Assembly: GCA_900321365.1 (NCBI GenBank)
Contig: ONVT01000221.1
Span: 1-7,888 of the forward strand
DNA length: 7,888 bases
Direction of reading: 5' to 3'
DNA from: an uncultured Eubacteriales bacterium
Lineage (GTDB): Bacteria; Bacillota_A; Clostridia; Lachnospirales; Lachnospiraceae
The notes under the pieces are model-generated. The model saw only the letters and a list, made by a program, of their open reading frames with translations. It had not been told where the DNA came from and made no database searches. Of this stretch, positions 6,721 to 7,888 are shown piece by piece. Each line of letters starts with the position of its first letter. Within the stretch, counting starts at the first letter, position 1. The translations under genes were made by a program, and so were the position numbers.

Positions 6721-6762
6721 GGGATCAGCCGCCCATCCTCGGAACGGCGGGCGATTGATCCC
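6721..6762 (+). terminator. Inverted repeat closing the cca-MBOAT-SGNH operon
   Basis: GGGATCA (6721-6727) pairs perfectly with TGATCCC (6756-6762). Inside, GCC GCC (6728-6733) can pair with GGC (6746-6748) and GGC (6750-6752) across small bulges, leaving a loop of about 12 nt. It begins 10 nt after the SGNH stop codon, the right place for a terminator. However, it is followed by TGACTTGTCAC and not a U-run, so termination may be weak or Rho-assisted. Confidence 0.5.
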
Positions 6763-6766
6763 TGAC

Positions 6767-6794
6767 TTGTCACTGCAGATGATTATGGTATAAT
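6767..6794 (+). promoter_or_regulatory. Extended -10 promoter of hisS
   Basis: TTGTCA (6767-6772) matches five of six consensus bases. A 16-nt spacer leads to a perfect TATAAT (6789-6794), preceded by TGG, giving the extended -10 TGn motif. Transcription should start near 6801, leaving a leader of about 40 nt. This makes hisS its own unit, separate from the operon before it. Confidence 0.85.
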
Positions 6795-6801
6795 TTACGT
6801 G

Positions 6802-6822
6802 GCGGCTGCCGGGAGCGGCCGC
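6802..6822 (+). promoter_or_regulatory. GC-rich hairpin abutting the hisS ribosome binding site
   Basis: GCGGCTG (6802-6808) pairs with CGGCCGC (6816-6822) as seven base pairs including one U-G, around the loop CCGGGAG. The stem would start at the first or second transcribed base and end directly against the AGGAGG ribosome binding site (6823-6828). It could protect the mRNA end or affect ribosome access. It has no U-tract, so it is not a terminator. Confidence 0.5.
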
Positions 6823-6839
6823 AGGAGGATAATACAGAT

Positions 6840-7888
6840 ATGGCACTGATTCAGACACCAGTGAAGGGCATGCAGGATTTCCTGCCGGAGGATATGGCCC
6901 TGAGGCAGCATGTTCTCGGAGTGATCCGGGAGACGTATGGCAGGTATGGCTTCCTGCAGATCGGGACGCCGGCCCTTGAGCATCTGGAGAACCTGACCGG
7001 GAAGAACGGCGGCGAGAATGAGAAGCTGATCTTCAAGGTTGAAAAGAGGGGACGCGAACTTGAGAAGGGGCTTCAGCGGGTAAGGCAGTCAGAAGACATC
7101 CATCCGGACGAGGCGGGCAGCATGCTTTCCGACAGCGCGCTGAGATATGATCTGACCGTGCCGCTCTGCCGGTACTATTCAAACCATAAGAATGAACTCC
7201 CGACTCCGTTCAAGGCGCTGCAGATCGGCGACGTGTTCCGCGCGGACCGGCCGCAGAAGGGAAGGTTCCGCCAGTTCACGCAGTGCGACATCGATATTAT
7301 CGGGGATCCTTCGGTGATGGCGGAGATTGAGCTGATCGCCGCTACTTCGGACGCCCTTCGCAGAATCTTTGAGGAAGTGGGTGTGTCCGGATTTACCGTT
7401 CACATCGGCGACAGAAGGATCCTGAGAGCGATGGCGAAGAGCGCCGGGTTCAGCGAAGACCAGTTCGAGGATGTGTTCATCATCCTTGACAAGATGGATA
7501 AGATCGGGCCGGACGGTGTGCGTGAGGAGCTGATCCGGTGCGGGTACAGCCCGGAAACGGTTGAGAAATACGTCGGGTTCTTCCGGATCTTCCGGGAGGA
7601 TGAGAAACAGGATCCTGCCTCCTTCATCGAAAAGACCTGTGCGGATACCGTCGATCCGGCGGCCCCCGGGGATCTGGAGAAGATCCTGTCAACGGTCCGG
7701 GGAATGATCAGCAGTGACATCACGCTGATGTTTGACCCCACCCTGGTACGAGGCATGAGCTATTATACCGGGACGATCTTTGAGATCTCCATCGATCATT
7801 ATTCCTTCTCCATCGCCGGAGGCGGAAGATATGACAGGATGGTCGGGAGGTTCTGTGGCCAGGACGCGCCGGCGTGCGGATTCTCCAT
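6840..7888 (+). CDS. hisS: Histidine-tRNA ligase, 3' end cut off by window
   Basis: This class II aminoacyl-tRNA synthetase charges tRNA-His using histidine and ATP in the cytoplasm. The first 349 residues are present; the end of motif 3 and the anticodon-binding domain lie beyond the window. The sequence shows PVKGMQDFLPE (7-17), LRYDLTVPLCRYY (101-113), motif 2 as FRADRPQKGRFRQFTQCDIDIIG (133-155), the histidine-A loop LVRGMSYYTGTIFEI (302-316) and AGGGRYD (326-332). RADRPQKGR with an Asp, GMSYYTG where many bacterial enzymes have GLDYYT, and LTGKNGGENEKLIFK (52-66) resemble the HisRS type found in Bacteroidetes and eukaryotes more than the usual Firmicute type. The active-site motifs indicate a synthetase, not the catalytically inert HisZ paralogue. 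AGGAGG (6823-6828) lies 11 nt before the ATG. It is transcribed from its own promoter. Confidence 0.95.
   Translation, partial: MALIQTPVKGMQDFLPEDMALRQHVLGVIRETYGRYGFLQIGTPALEHLENLTGKNGGENEKLIFKVEKRGRELEKGLQRVRQSEDIHPDEAGSMLSDSALRYDLTVPLCRYYSNHKNELPTPFKALQIGDVFRADRPQKGRFRQFTQCDIDIIGDPSVMAEIELIAATSDALRRIFEEVGVSGFTVHIGDRRILRAMAKSAGFSEDQFEDVFIILDKMDKIGPDGVREELIRCGYSPETVEKYVGFFRIFREDEKQDPASFIEKTCADTVDPAAPGDLEKILSTVRGMISSDITLMFDPTLVRGMSYYTGTIFEISIDHYSFSIAGGGRYDRMVGRFCGQDAPACGFS

Noticed and set aside
6711..6839. T-box leader for hisS
   Set aside because: The gap is 129 nt, contains its own promoter at 6767-6794, and lacks the conserved T-box sequence and specifier stem.

Overview
The window looks like an ordinary chromosomal segment of a moderately GC-rich, low-copy-repeat Firmicute. 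A clostridial gut or rumen lineage such as Lachnospiraceae is my best guess. The reasons are strong AGGAGG-type ribosome binding sites, near-consensus sigma-70-type promoters, an FMN riboswitch driving an ECF-type riboflavin uptake protein, and an MBOAT/SGNH pair of a type common in these bacteria. The assignment is inference from gene style, not from a marker gene. I see no transposase, integrase, CRISPR array, tRNA, rRNA or phage gene.

Layout. (1) 1-954: a complete FMN riboswitch aptamer, an intrinsic terminator at 135-173, then an unusual leader with a 23-nt direct repeat and two mini-ORFs, then ribU (+), the substrate-binding membrane subunit of a riboflavin transporter. (2) 1073-2140: a TPR-repeat lipoprotein (+) of unknown role. 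(3) 2182-2201: a perfect hairpin terminator shared with the convergent cold-shock gene (2263-2460, -). That gene has its own TTGACA-18-TATAAT promoter and a 5'-UTR hairpin. (4) 2727-6710: a probable three-gene operon (+) of cca (tRNA CCA-adding enzyme with an HD domain), an MBOAT membrane O-acyltransferase, and a membrane-anchored SGNH/GDSL protein. (5) 6721-6762: an inverted repeat closing that operon. (6) 6767-7888: a strong extended -10 promoter, a GC-rich hairpin abutting the Shine-Dalgarno, and hisS (+), cut off by the window end.

How the genes work together. RibU imports riboflavin when FMN is low, which the riboswitch senses. The cca and hisS products act on tRNA maturation and charging. 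The MBOAT and SGNH proteins most likely cooperate to O-acylate (probably O-acetylate) an extracytoplasmic polymer, as AlgI/AlgJ/AlgX-type and DltB/DltD-type pairs do. They are the only accessory-looking module here.

I did not find a clearly new biological system. The points most worth checking are the duplicated hairpin/mini-ORF leader upstream of ribU, the orphan MBOAT-SGNH cassette between two tRNA genes, and the non-standard HisRS type with its short structured leader in place of a T-box.
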